The position numbers were made by a program, and so were the translations under genes. A stretch of 64,000 nt of DNA from UMGS1519 sp050951095. Lineage in GTDB: Bacteria; Actinomycetota; Coriobacteriia; Coriobacteriales; Eggerthellaceae. The notes beneath the pieces were generated by a model. That model was not told the DNA's origin. It made no database searches and saw only the letters and a program-made list of their open reading frames with translations. The DNA is taken from positions 124,001 through 188,000 of the forward strand of contig JBMNIQ010000003.1 of assembly GCA_050951095.1 (NCBI GenBank), read 5' to 3'. Shown in pieces: positions 18,962-27,140 of this stretch; the first letter of the stretch is position 1; the number at the start of each line of letters is the position of its first letter.

Positions 18962-19630
18962 GTGGATCTGAAGACGGTCATATTCGATTTCGACGGCACG
19001 CTGCATGACAGCATGCGCATCTATCCGGCGGCGTTCCGCGCCGGCTACCAGTGGCTCGTGGACAACGGCTGGGCGCAGCCGCGCTCGTTCAGCGACAAGG
19101 ATATCTCGGGATACATCGGGCTGACGGCCGAGGAGATGTGGAAGTCGTTTCGCCCGGATCTGCCGGACGACGTATGGCCGCAGGCCGCAGCGCGCGTGGG
19201 GCAGAAGATGGACGAGCTCATCCTGGACGGCACGGCCCGGCTGTTCCCGCACGTGCCGGACATGCTCTCGCAGGTGAAGGACCTGGGCGTGCAGTTGGTG
19301 TTCCTGAGCAATTGCCGCGTGGCGTACCAGGAGGCGGCGCGCACGGCGTTCGGCCTGGACCGCTGGTTTGCCGGGTACTTCAACTCCGAGGAGTGGCACG
19401 GCGTGCCGAAAGAGGAGATATTCAACGACATCGCCGCGCGGTTCCCCGGCGGATACGCCATGGTGGGCGACCGCAACAAGGACATGGCCGTGTCGCGCGT
19501 GCACGGGTTCCCGGGCATCGGCTGCCTGTTCGGCTACGGAAGCCGCGACGAGCTGAAAGATGCGGACTGCTTCGCGGAGACGCCGGCGGATGTGGTGTCG
19601 TGCCTGCGCGCAATCCAGCGCGGGGAATAG
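18962..19630 (+). CDS. HAD-superfamily hydrolase (phosphoglycolate-phosphatase-like)
   Basis: 222 residues from GTG 18962, chosen because AAGGAGGG lies just upstream; the frame extends back to 18860 without a ribosome site. The HAD motifs are visible: DFDGT (nucleophile D9, acid/base D11), LSNC (motif II), a Lys in VPKEE (motif III) and VGDRNKDM (motif IV). A helical cap lies between residues about 18 and 95. Members act as small-molecule phosphatases or nucleotidases. Riboflavin synthesis needs an uncharacterised HAD-type phosphatase for the RibD product, and this gene directly follows the rib operon, so that role is possible but unproven. Confidence 0.9.
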   Translation: MDLKTVIFDFDGTLHDSMRIYPAAFRAGYQWLVDNGWAQPRSFSDKDISGYIGLTAEEMWKSFRPDLPDDVWPQAAARVGQKMDELILDGTARLFPHVPDMLSQVKDLGVQLVFLSNCRVAYQEAARTAFGLDRWFAGYFNSEEWHGVPKEEIFNDIAARFPGGYAMVGDRNKDMAVSRVHGFPGIGCLFGYGSRDELKDADCFAETPADVVSCLRAIQRGE

Positions 19631-19664
19631 CGGCGCACGGCGGCATACGAAGGAGGATTCGGCA

Positions 19665-20123
19665 ATGACCAGGTTGGAGATGTACTGCGACGGCGGATGC
19701 CGCGGCAACCAGTCCGACAGGAACGTCGGCGGGTGGGGCGCCTACCTTATCTGGGGCGCGCACACGAAGGAGCTGTACGGCGGCGAGCGCAACACCACGA
19801 ACAACAAGATGGAGCTCATGGGCGCCATCATGGGCCTGCGCGCCATCAAGCGCAAAGATGTTCCCGTGGACGTCTATATGGATAGCGCCTATGTCTACAA
19901 TGGCATTACCAGCTGGATATACGGCTGGATGAAGAAGGGTTGGAAGAATTCCAAGAAAGAGCCCGTGGCGAACAAGGAGCTGTGGCTGGAGCTGCTGGCG
20001 GAGAAGAAGCAGTTCTCGGACATCACGTTCAACAAGGTGAAGGGCCATGCCGACAATGCCGGCAACAACAAGGCCGATGAGCTGGCGAACCGCGCCATGG
20101 ACGATGTGGAGAAGGGACGATAG
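19665..20123 (+). CDS. rnhA: Ribonuclease H (RNase HI family)
   Basis: 152 residues, ATG 19665 behind AAGGAGGATT. The catalytic carboxylates fit RNase HI: D9 in MYCDGG, E50 in NNKMELMG, D73 in VYMDSAYV and D138 in NNKADELA, with H128 in KGHAD. A basic region ITSWIYGWMKKGWKNSK corresponds to the substrate-handle segment. It cleaves RNA in RNA-DNA hybrids. It is 3 bp upstream of the next gene and 34 bp after the HAD gene, suggesting one transcript. Confidence 0.96.
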   Translation: MTRLEMYCDGGCRGNQSDRNVGGWGAYLIWGAHTKELYGGERNTTNNKMELMGAIMGLRAIKRKDVPVDVYMDSAYVYNGITSWIYGWMKKGWKNSKKEPVANKELWLELLAEKKQFSDITFNKVKGHADNAGNNKADELANRAMDDVEKGR

Positions 20124-20126
20124 CGA

Positions 20127-21074
20127 ATGCCTGCCATCATGACGCATGATTTCTTCGGACGCGACGTGCTGCATGCCGTTTCGGGCGGCCAGGCCCTTTC
20201 GAAACCCGAACAGGATGCGTTCCTGCTGGGCAACCAGGGACCCGACCCGCTGTTCTACCTGCGCGCCGACCCGGTTCGCGGGAAGCTGTCCGTGCTGGGC
20301 AGCCGGATGCATGCGGAGAAGTCGAACGAGCTGATCTACCTGCTGAACCGGGCGCTGTATGCGCTGGACCCGCGCGATATCCCCATCGGCCGCGCGTACG
20401 CGCAGGGCTTCCTGTGCCACTACCTGCTGGATTCGAACATGCACCCGCTGGTCTATGCACGGCAGTTCGCCGTGTGCGATGCGGGCGTGCAGGGCCTCGA
20501 CCGCCGTGACGGGTCGGCCGTCCACGCCGTCATCGAGAGCGAGTTCGATGAGATGGTGCTGTTCGAGAAGTACGGCGTGACCATTGCGGACTACTCGCCG
20601 GCCACGCATATCCTGCGCGCGGATGACGAGGTGCTGCGCATCGCCGGGCTGGTGTACTCGTTCCTGCTGAGCCACGTCTACGGCGTGAAGGTGGACGCGG
20701 ACCTGTTCGGGGCCGCCGTGTACGACTTCCGGTTCGTGCAGCAGCTGCTCTACTCGCCGCACGGCGTGAAGCGCGCGCTGCTGGGGAATGTCGAGCAGCT
20801 GCTCATGCATCATCGCTATTCCGTGGTCCGCGGCCTGTCGCACCGGCCGGAGGAGCTGTCCTCCACGTGGTTCGCGAATCCCGACCATGAGCCGTGGCAG
20901 AATCCCTGGACGGGGGCGGCGGAAACGCGGTCGTTCTGGGATATCTACGGGGATACGAAGGAACTGGCCGTTGCGGATATCGCGCTGTTCGAGAAGCTGG
21001 ACTTCTCCGAAGAGGACGCCGCCGCCATCACGCACGGCGTGAATTTCTCGGGCAAGCCGTTGCCCGGCGAATAA
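20127..21074 (+). CDS. Zinc-dependent phospholipase C family protein
   Basis: 315 residues, ATG 20127. The N-terminal THDFFGRDVL, GNQGPDPLFYL and GFLCHYLLDSNMHP motifs place His/Asp ligands as in the zinc-dependent phospholipase C/S1-P1-like fold. There is no signal peptide, so it is probably cytoplasmic, unlike the secreted Bacillus and Clostridium enzymes. The substrate is unknown. It is tightly packed between rnhA and the PH-domain genes. Confidence 0.85.
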   Translation: MPAIMTHDFFGRDVLHAVSGGQALSKPEQDAFLLGNQGPDPLFYLRADPVRGKLSVLGSRMHAEKSNELIYLLNRALYALDPRDIPIGRAYAQGFLCHYLLDSNMHPLVYARQFAVCDAGVQGLDRRDGSAVHAVIESEFDEMVLFEKYGVTIADYSPATHILRADDEVLRIAGLVYSFLLSHVYGVKVDADLFGAAVYDFRFVQQLLYSPHGVKRALLGNVEQLLMHHRYSVVRGLSHRPEELSSTWFANPDHEPWQNPWTGAAETRSFWDIYGDTKELAVADIALFEKLDFSEEDAAAITHGVNFSGKPLPGE

Positions 21075-21105
21075 CCGACAGACGACCGAAGAAGGAGCTG
21101 CGCCC

Positions 21106-21597
21106 ATGAGGCCTTTGCCCGAAAGCACATTGGACCCGCGCGTGAAGAACGTCTGGCGCATGAACGATGCGCTCTGGCTGACGCTGGCGGCGGCGGGCAT
21201 TGCGGCCCTGTTGCAGCTGCTGGGCCTGTCGCCCCGCCTGAAGGGCCTGGTGGCTCCCGCGACGACCATGACGCTGGGCGTGTATGCGGCGTGCCTTATC
21301 GTATGGCTGGCCGTGCTGCCGCCCATCCGCTATGCGCGGTGGCGCTATCAGGTGACGCCGGAGTATTTGGACATTGCGAAGGGCATCATCTGGCGCAAGC
21401 GCTACATCATCCCGTTCATCCGCGTGCAGAACACGGATACGCGGCAGGGGCCCATCCTGCGCCTGTTCGGGCTGGCGAGCGTGACGGTGTCCACTGCGGC
21501 GGGCGAGCATGAGATACCGGGCCTGGATTATTCCGTGGCGGAGGAGCTGCGCGACCGGGCGGCGGAGTTCGCGCGCCTGGCCCGCGAGGATGTGTAG
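21106..21597 (+). CDS. Bacterial PH-domain (bPH2, YdbS-like) membrane protein
   Basis: 163 residues, ATG 21106 behind GAAGGAG. Two membrane helices (about residues 22-40 and 52-72) are followed by a bPH2/DUF304 domain (WRYQVTPEYLDIAKGIIWRK to VTVSTAAGEHEIPG). The RVQNTDTRQGPILRLFGLASV segment is typical of YdbS proteins. The function is unknown; the pair YdbS/YdbT in Bacillus has been linked to resistance against peptide or enzyme antimicrobials. It ends 3 bp before its larger partner. Confidence 0.88.
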   Translation: MRPLPESTLDPRVKNVWRMNDALWLTLAAAGIAALLQLLGLSPRLKGLVAPATTMTLGVYAACLIVWLAVLPPIRYARWRYQVTPEYLDIAKGIIWRKRYIIPFIRVQNTDTRQGPILRLFGLASVTVSTAAGEHEIPGLDYSVAEELRDRAAEFARLAREDV

Positions 21598-21600
21598 CGT

Positions 21601-23394
21601 ATGGCGGAGTATCCCAGCACGTTCCGGACCGGGCGCGCCTATCGCGTGCATCACAGCTACATCTGGCTCATGCCGTTGAATGCCGCGCTTGCCGTGGCGG
21701 CGGTGCTGTTGGCGAACGTCGCCCAGAATTTCGTCGAGCTGTATGCCTGGCTGAACACGTCCGGCATGGATATCGGCATCGTGCCGTTCGTCCTGTTGGC
21801 GTTCTTCGGCGTCCTTGCCGTCGTATATGCCCTGGCAGCGGTGCTCCACGCCTGGTCGTACAAGCATCTGTGGTACGAGTTCGACGAACGCGAGTTCAGC
21901 CTGTATTCCGGCATCTTCAGCAAGAAGCGCGTGCACGTGCCGTATGCGCGCGTGCAATCCGTGAACCACAAGGCGGGCATACTGCAGCGCGTGTTCGGCG
22001 TGTGCACGGTCATGGTGGATACGGCCGGCGGATCGTCGAACAAGGAGATCCGCATCCCGTACGTGGAGCTGGGCGTGGGCGAGCGCATCCGCACGGAGCT
22101 GTTCGTGCGCAAGGCCGCTGCGCTGGCCGGCGAAGAGGCGCGGCTGGTGTACCGGGACCCGTCCGCGGCGGCCGATGCCGCGGCTGCGGACGGCTCTGCG
22201 CCGGCCGCGCCCGTGCCGCCGGAATCCGAGCCCGCTGCCGCGCCGGCGCCGAACGTGCTGGACGACGCCGCTGCCGGCGTCATCGACTGGCGCGGCGCCT
22301 TCGGGGGATCGGCACCGGGCATGGAACCCGAGCGCTACCGGTTCGGCCTGACGAACAAGGAGCTGTTCCTGGCAAGCGCATCGCACAGCGTTGCCGTGGG
22401 CGTCTCGGCCACGCTGGGCGTTCTGGGCCTGTTCGGCATGGCGCTTTCGAATGTGGCGGGTCTGGTGCTCTTCACCGCATTCCTGACGCTCGTGCTGATC
22501 GGCTGGGTGGCGGGCATGGTGCCCGTCGTGCTGCGCTACGGCGGATTCGCCACGTGCCGCCGTGGGTCGCGCATCGAAGTCGAGCAGGGCCTGCTGCAGC
22601 GCCGCTACACCGGCATCGATGTGGCGCGCGTGCAGTCCGTGGTCATCCGCCAGTCGTTCGTGCGCCGGTGGATGGGGTACTGCGAAGTGTCGCTGGGACG
22701 CATCGATGCCGCATCTACCGACAGCTCGGGCAATTCCGGCCAGCTGAATGCCGAAGGGCTCGTCATCCATCCGTTCGTGAAGATGGACCGCGTGGACGAG
22801 CTGCTGGACGGCCTGCTGCCGGAATTCGCGGACCGCCCGCGCCAGGAGAACCTGGTGGCCGTGGCGCCCGTTGCGTTGCGCCGCGGCCTGATTCGCCGCT
22901 GCATCTGGTGCAATCCGGCGCTGTATTGCGCGGCGGGCCTGCTTGCAGCGCAGCTGGCGTACGGCGCGTACGTCCGCCCGGAGCTGGTGGGCATGTTCTC
23001 GTTCACCCGCGCGGCGATCGTCGCGCATTCCGTGGACCAGGCGTTCCTGCTGGGATACGTGCTCTGCGCCGCAGCGACGGCATGCGCCGTCGTGGGCACG
23101 GTGCTGTGGCGCAACGAATCCGGCTTCGCCCTGAACCGCTCGTTCGCCTGCATTTTCAACAGCGGCCTTTCCACGGAGTTCGTGCTGGTCCCGCGGCAGA
23201 AGATACAGTTCGGCTACACGCGCAGCAACCCGTTCCAGCGCCTGGCGCACACGTCCAGCCTGAACATGGTCACGGCGGCGGGCGTGAACAGCACGCGCAC
23301 GCGGCTGTACGATGTGCGGCGGGAGGATGCGGAGGCATGGCTTTTGTGGATGGAGCCGCACGGCGCCGCGCGCGCAGACGGGCGTAGCCTATAA
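21601..23394 (+). CDS. Three-bPH2-domain membrane protein (YdbT-like)
   Basis: 597 residues, ATG 21601. There are three modules, each a pair of membrane helices plus a bPH2 domain: helices at about 22-40 and 58-82 with a domain to 165, helices at about 258-310 with a domain to 405, and helices at about 430-500 with a domain to 590. An Ala/Pro-rich linker (about 180-225) separates modules one and two. ARVQSVNHKAGILQRVFGV and ARVQSVVIRQSFVRRWMG are repeats of the same bPH2 strand-loop. The partner is the 163-residue protein just upstream. Molecular function unknown. Confidence 0.88.
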   Translation: MAEYPSTFRTGRAYRVHHSYIWLMPLNAALAVAAVLLANVAQNFVELYAWLNTSGMDIGIVPFVLLAFFGVLAVVYALAAVLHAWSYKHLWYEFDEREFSLYSGIFSKKRVHVPYARVQSVNHKAGILQRVFGVCTVMVDTAGGSSNKEIRIPYVELGVGERIRTELFVRKAAALAGEEARLVYRDPSAAADAAAADGSAPAAPVPPESEPAAAPAPNVLDDAAAGVIDWRGAFGGSAPGMEPERYRFGLTNKELFLASASHSVAVGVSATLGVLGLFGMALSNVAGLVLFTAFLTLVLIGWVAGMVPVVLRYGGFATCRRGSRIEVEQGLLQRRYTGIDVARVQSVVIRQSFVRRWMGYCEVSLGRIDAASTDSSGNSGQLNAEGLVIHPFVKMDRVDELLDGLLPEFADRPRQENLVAVAPVALRRGLIRRCIWCNPALYCAAGLLAAQLAYGAYVRPELVGMFSFTRAAIVAHSVDQAFLLGYVLCAAATACAVVGTVLWRNESGFALNRSFACIFNSGLSTEFVLVPRQKIQFGYTRSNPFQRLAHTSSLNMVTAAGVNSTRTRLYDVRREDAEAWLLWMEPHGAARADGRSL

Positions 23395-23462
23395 TCTGAG
23401 GCGCGCGAGACGAACGGAGCGCGCGGAACGAACGGCGGGCCGGGCAAGAAGGAGCACGCAGC

Positions 23463-24248
23463 GTGGACCTCATCCATATGCTGAACGAGAACTATCCGTG
23501 GTGGATCACCATCGCCCTTGCCGCGTTCATCCTGTTCTGCACGTGGGTCGTGGAGCATCTTGCGTACAAGGGCATCACGCGCATGGGCCGCAGCGAAAGC
23601 GTCAGTTTCCCGGCCAGCTCCATCTTCGCGAACATCGCGCGTGTGTGCATCTGGCTCATCGGCATCGCCATCCTGTTCAAAACGTGCTTCAACTACGACG
23701 TCACCGGCCTGGTGGCCGCCCTCGGCATCGGCGGCATCGCGCTGTCCCTGGGCTTGCAGGACACGCTGTCGAACCTGATCGGCGGCCTGTCCGTTTCGCT
23801 CGGGCGCGTTGTGGAGCCCGGCCAGTACATCGAGGTGCTGAGCCAATCCGGCCGCGTGACGGATATCAACTGGCGCCATACGACCATCGTGGATGCCGGC
23901 GGCAGCACGCATCTCATTCCGAATTCGCTCATCAACAAGAACTCGCTCGTGGATATCGGCGATTCCGTTGATGCCCGCATCCCGTTCCTGCTGCCGGTGG
24001 GCGCGGATATCGAGGCGTTCTCGAACGAGGCGCTGATGCGCGTGAAGCACGAGTTCTCCGGCCAGATGGGCCCCAGCGGCGCCCGCGTCGTGTTCGCCGG
24101 CGAGGAGCTGGGCGGCATCAAGGGCAACGTGGTCGTGAACGTGCTGCGCACGGCCGCAACGGCAGAGTCGGGCGCAGACCGCGCATTCCGCGCCATGTAC
24201 CCGGTGGTGCGGAAGTACAGCGCCGTCGATCCGGCGCTCCCCGAGTAG
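23463..24248 (+). CDS. MscS-family mechanosensitive channel
   Basis: 261 residues, GTG 23463 behind GAAGGAGCACG. Helices lie near residues 14-32 and 58-76, and the pore-lining TM3 is GLVAALGIGGIALSLGLQDTLSNLIGG, rich in the Gly/Ala packing pattern of MscS. The beta domain (EPGQYIEVLSQSGRVTDINW) and the C-terminal alpha/beta portion follow. It gates under membrane tension to release solutes on osmotic downshock. It lies immediately before a LEA-like repeat protein, also a plausible osmotic-stress factor. Confidence 0.93.
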   Translation: MDLIHMLNENYPWWITIALAAFILFCTWVVEHLAYKGITRMGRSESVSFPASSIFANIARVCIWLIGIAILFKTCFNYDVTGLVAALGIGGIALSLGLQDTLSNLIGGLSVSLGRVVEPGQYIEVLSQSGRVTDINWRHTTIVDAGGSTHLIPNSLINKNSLVDIGDSVDARIPFLLPVGADIEAFSNEALMRVKHEFSGQMGPSGARVVFAGEELGGIKGNVVVNVLRTAATAESGADRAFRAMYPVVRKYSAVDPALPE

Positions 24249-24374
24249 CACTGCGAAGCATTCGCGCTGCGCATTTGCACGGCCGGTTGCGTTGCCGTGC
24301 CCCGATTCGTGGCACAATGGAGCCAGGCAGTTCATGCCGATTATTTCAAGCCAACCGAACGTTAGTAGAGCACC

Positions 24375-24935
24375 ATGGCCGGATTGGATTTCAACGAGTT
24401 GAAGAAGAAGGCGCAGGAAGTCGCCGGCCAGGTGGCCGAGCAGGCGAAGCCGATGGCAGACGCCGCGGCGGCCAAGGCGAAGGAAGTTGCGGAGCAGGCG
24501 AAGCCGGCGGTCGACGCGGCTGCGGCGAAGGCCCAGGAAGTGGCGGGCCAGATGGCCGAGCAGGCGAAACCGACCGTCGATGCGGCCGCGGCGAAAGCGC
24601 AGGAGGTCGCCGGCCAGGCGAAGCCCGCGGTGGATGCCGCCGTCGCGAAGGCGCAGGAAGTTGCCGGGCAGGTGGCCGGCCAGGTGAAGCCGTATGCGGA
24701 TGCGGCCGCGGCGAAGGCGGCCGATATCGCCGGCAAGGCGAAGCCGACCGTGGACGATGCCATCGGCAAGGCCCGGGATGCGGCCGGTCAGGCCGGCATC
24801 GCCGAGAAGGCCGCCGTCGCGCAGGCGGCTGCGGCTACTGCGGCGGAAGAGGCGAAGGACAAGCTCGAGGAGGTCACGGGGCGCGACCTTGACGGCGACG
24901 GCACGGTCGGCGCCGCTCCGAAGGACGGCGAATAA
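24375..24935 (+). CDS. Ala/Lys-rich LEA/apolipoprotein-like repeat protein
   Basis: 186 residues, ATG 24375; no strong Shine-Dalgarno. Residues 12-131 are three copies of a 40-residue unit, each made of a 22-mer and an 18-mer that begin KAxEVAxQ and end KPxxDAAxA. The KP pairs fall at 25, 43, 65, 83, 105 and 123. Predicted to be long amphipathic helices kinked at the prolines. Residues 145-165 are Ala/Glu helix, and the tail GRDLDGDGTVG has a DxDxDG calcium-loop pattern (D171, D173, D175). No signal peptide or Cys. LEA-type desiccation/osmotic protection or a phasin/apolipoprotein-like surface role are both possible. Function unknown. Confidence 0.8.
   Translation: MAGLDFNELKKKAQEVAGQVAEQAKPMADAAAAKAKEVAEQAKPAVDAAAAKAQEVAGQMAEQAKPTVDAAAAKAQEVAGQAKPAVDAAVAKAQEVAGQVAGQVKPYADAAAAKAADIAGKAKPTVDDAIGKARDAAGQAGIAEKAAVAQAAAATAAEEAKDKLEEVTGRDLDGDGTVGAAPKDGE
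24408..24767 (+). repeat. Three tandem 120-bp coding repeats
   Basis: Units at 24408-24527, 24528-24647 and 24648-24767 encode the three 40-residue units of the LEA-like protein. The protein repeat is clear; the DNA copies have drifted at wobble positions. Confidence 0.8.
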
Positions 24936-25026
24936 CACCGTACGCGGATCCCGCTGCCCCGGCAGTCCGCTTCCGTTCGCCCGGATGATCGAACGATGCG
25001 GCGGCTGCCGGAAAGCGGCGGTTTTC

Positions 25027-25076
25027 CACTATCGCGGACAATAGTGCCTGCGACGCTGCCGGTTTCGCTATACAAT
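25027..25076 (+). promoter_or_regulatory. Operator-like inverted repeat and -10 before cimA
   Basis: CACTAT (25027-25032) and ATAGTG (25041-25046) are an inverted repeat with an 8-bp gap. TACAAT lies at 25071-25076, 33 bp before the ATG. The ACTATCGCG within the left arm recurs upstream of ilvE (45488-45496). No clear -35 is seen. Confidence 0.4.
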
Positions 25077-25108
25077 GGCGGAACCGGTATTTTTCAAGGG
25101 AGTTAACT

Positions 25109-26689
25109 ATGGCAGATAAGGTCTATACGTACGACTGCACGCTCCGCGATGGCGAGCAGGCCGAGGGCATTACCCTTTCCCTGGAGGATAAGCTCAACAT
25201 CGTCCGCAGGCTGGACGAGTTCGGCATCGACTTCATCGAGGGCGGTTTCCCGGCTTCGAATCCGAAGGACATCGCGTTCTTCAAAGCCGTGAAGTCCATG
25301 GGCCTGAAGCATGCGAGGGTGGCTGCGTTCGGCAACACGTGCAAGAAGGGCGTGGCCGCTGCCGAGGACTCCGGCCTGCGCGACCTGCTGGAGTCCGGCG
25401 CCGAGGTCTGCACCATCGTGGGAAAGAGCTGGGACGCCCAGGTAGAGCGCGCGCTGCAGACCACGCTGGAGGAGAATCTGCGCATGGTGGGGGAGTCCGT
25501 GGCATACCTGAAGGAGCACGGCGTCCGCGTCGTGTTCGATGCCGAGCACTTCTTCGACGGCTACAAGCGCAACCCGGAATACTCCCTGGAGGTCGTGCGC
25601 GTGGCGCATGAGGCGGGTGCGGACTCCATCGACTTGTGCGAGACGAACGGCGGCGCGCTGCCGTCCGAGGTCGCGCGCATTGCGAAGGATGTCACGAGCC
25701 GCTTCCCGGACCAGGCATTCGGCATCCATTGCCACAACGATTCCGGCTGCGCCGTGGCGAACACGCTGGCGGCCGTGGAATCCGGCATCACGGAGGTGCA
25801 GGGCACCATCAACGGCTATGGCGAGCGCGTGGGCAACGTGGACTTGCTGACGGTCATCGCCGACCTGCAGCTGAAGATGGGCCGCACGTGCGTCGACGAC
25901 CTGACGCAGCTTACGAGCGTGGCGCAGTTCGTGGCCGATACGTGCAACATGGTGCTTCCGCGCCATTATCCGTACACGGGCGCTTCCGCCTTCGCGCATA
26001 AGGGCGGCCTGCATGCCAGCGCCATCGCGCGTTTCCCGGAGGCGTACGAGCACGCGAATCCCGCATCCGTGGGCAACGCCACGCGCGTGCTGGTCAGCGA
26101 ACTTGCCGGCAAGGCATCGCTTGTCACGAAGGCGAAGACGCTGGGCGTGGACCTGTCGCAGGACCGCGACCTGACGCAGCGCATCCTGGACGACATCAAG
26201 GAGCGCGAGAACGAGGGCTATTCGTACGAAACGGCCGATGGCAGCCTGGCCATCCTGCTGCATATGCACATCGGCGACTTCAAGCCGCACTTCACGCTGG
26301 AAAGCTCCCGTGCCATCGTGGATGACCGCGAGGACGAGAACGCGTGGGCGAAGGGGGCCGCATCCGAGGCCACCATCAAGGTGCACGTCGGAGACCGGCG
26401 CTTCGTGGCAACGGGCGAGGGCGTGGGTCCCGTGGGCGCGCTGGACAACGCGCTGCGCCTGGCGCTGACGGACGCGTACCCGGAGATCAAGCAGATCGAG
26501 CTTATCGACTTCAAGGTGCGCATCCTGGACGAGAACCACGGCACGGGCGCCACTACGCGCGTGCTCATCACCACCACGGACGGCGTGGACACGTGGGGTA
26601 CGGTCGGCGTTTCCGAGAACATCATCGAGGCGTCCTGGAACGCCCTGGTGGATTCCGTCGAGTACGGCCTGATGAAGATGGGCCGGTAA
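25109..26689 (+). CDS. cimA: (R)-citramalate synthase
   Basis: 526 residues, ATG 25109 behind AAGGGAGTT. The catalytic TIM barrel opens with DCTLRDGEQAEGITLS and carries the metal-binding HCHNDSGCAVANTLAA (about residues 207-223) and NGYGERVGNVDL. The regulatory dimer domain is at about 395-520. The length and HKGGLHASAI region are those of the citramalate synthase subgroup of the LeuA family rather than 2-isopropylmalate synthase. It joins pyruvate and acetyl-CoA to citramalate, which LeuCDB can convert to 2-ketobutyrate, bypassing threonine deaminase in isoleucine synthesis. It is cotranscribed with a YerC-like regulator 2 bp downstream. Confidence 0.93.
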   Translation: MADKVYTYDCTLRDGEQAEGITLSLEDKLNIVRRLDEFGIDFIEGGFPASNPKDIAFFKAVKSMGLKHARVAAFGNTCKKGVAAAEDSGLRDLLESGAEVCTIVGKSWDAQVERALQTTLEENLRMVGESVAYLKEHGVRVVFDAEHFFDGYKRNPEYSLEVVRVAHEAGADSIDLCETNGGALPSEVARIAKDVTSRFPDQAFGIHCHNDSGCAVANTLAAVESGITEVQGTINGYGERVGNVDLLTVIADLQLKMGRTCVDDLTQLTSVAQFVADTCNMVLPRHYPYTGASAFAHKGGLHASAIARFPEAYEHANPASVGNATRVLVSELAGKASLVTKAKTLGVDLSQDRDLTQRILDDIKERENEGYSYETADGSLAILLHMHIGDFKPHFTLESSRAIVDDREDENAWAKGAASEATIKVHVGDRRFVATGEGVGPVGALDNALRLALTDAYPEIKQIELIDFKVRILDENHGTGATTRVLITTTDGVDTWGTVGVSENIIEASWNALVDSVEYGLMKMGR

Positions 26690-26691
26690 AC

Positions 26692-26988
26692 ATGGCTGAT
26701 CTGAGAACGGCAGAGGTCGACGACCTGCTGTATGTGCTGGGAAACCTCCAGGACGAGGACCAGATCTTCGCCCTGCTGGAGGACCTGATGACCATCCGCG
26801 AGATCAAGGAGACCAGCCAGCGGCTGGCCGTGGCGCGGATGCTGGACGAAGGCAAGCCGTATACCGCCATCGAGAAGGAGACGGGCGCGTCGGCTACCAC
26901 GATCGCGCGCGTCTCGAAGGCGCTCAATTACGGTGCGGGCGGATACCGCAGCGCATTGAGCGTGCTGGAGGGAAAGGACGCCCGCTAG
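26692..26988 (+). CDS. YerC/TrpR-family DNA-binding protein
   Basis: 98 residues, ATG 26692, two bases after the cimA stop. The sequence fits the YerC/YecD branch of the TrpR-like fold: RTAEVDDLLYVLGNLQDEDQIFALLEDL, then a helix-turn-helix around TAIEKETGASATTIARVSKALNYG. Its placement directly after cimA suggests it may sense a branched-chain amino acid or control this operon, though family members are mostly uncharacterised. Confidence 0.9.
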   Translation: MADLRTAEVDDLLYVLGNLQDEDQIFALLEDLMTIREIKETSQRLAVARMLDEGKPYTAIEKETGASATTIARVSKALNYGAGGYRSALSVLEGKDAR

Positions 26989-27057
26989 CGAAGCGCCGGC
27001 GGGCGCGCGGTTCCGCAACGCCCGCGTCTCAACCTGAATCGGGATGAATGAAAAACG

Positions 27058-27088
27058 GAGGGCCCGTGCCTGTTGAGCACGGGCCCTC
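27058..27088. terminator. Bidirectional terminator between yerC-like gene and Nudix gene
   Basis: A perfect 12-bp stem (27058-27069 with 27077-27088) and 7-nt loop. AAAAA precedes it, so its minus-strand reading ends in a T-run; it separates convergent genes. Confidence 0.88.
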
Positions 27089-27140
27089 TGCTTTCGTATG
27101 AGGCACCTGTCGCCGCGGCACCGCGCTGCAGCGTGCACCG

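Noticed and set aside
24375..24935. CRISPR-like or mobile repeat array
   Set aside because: The periodicity is in the encoded protein (40 residues), in frame throughout and with wobble drift.
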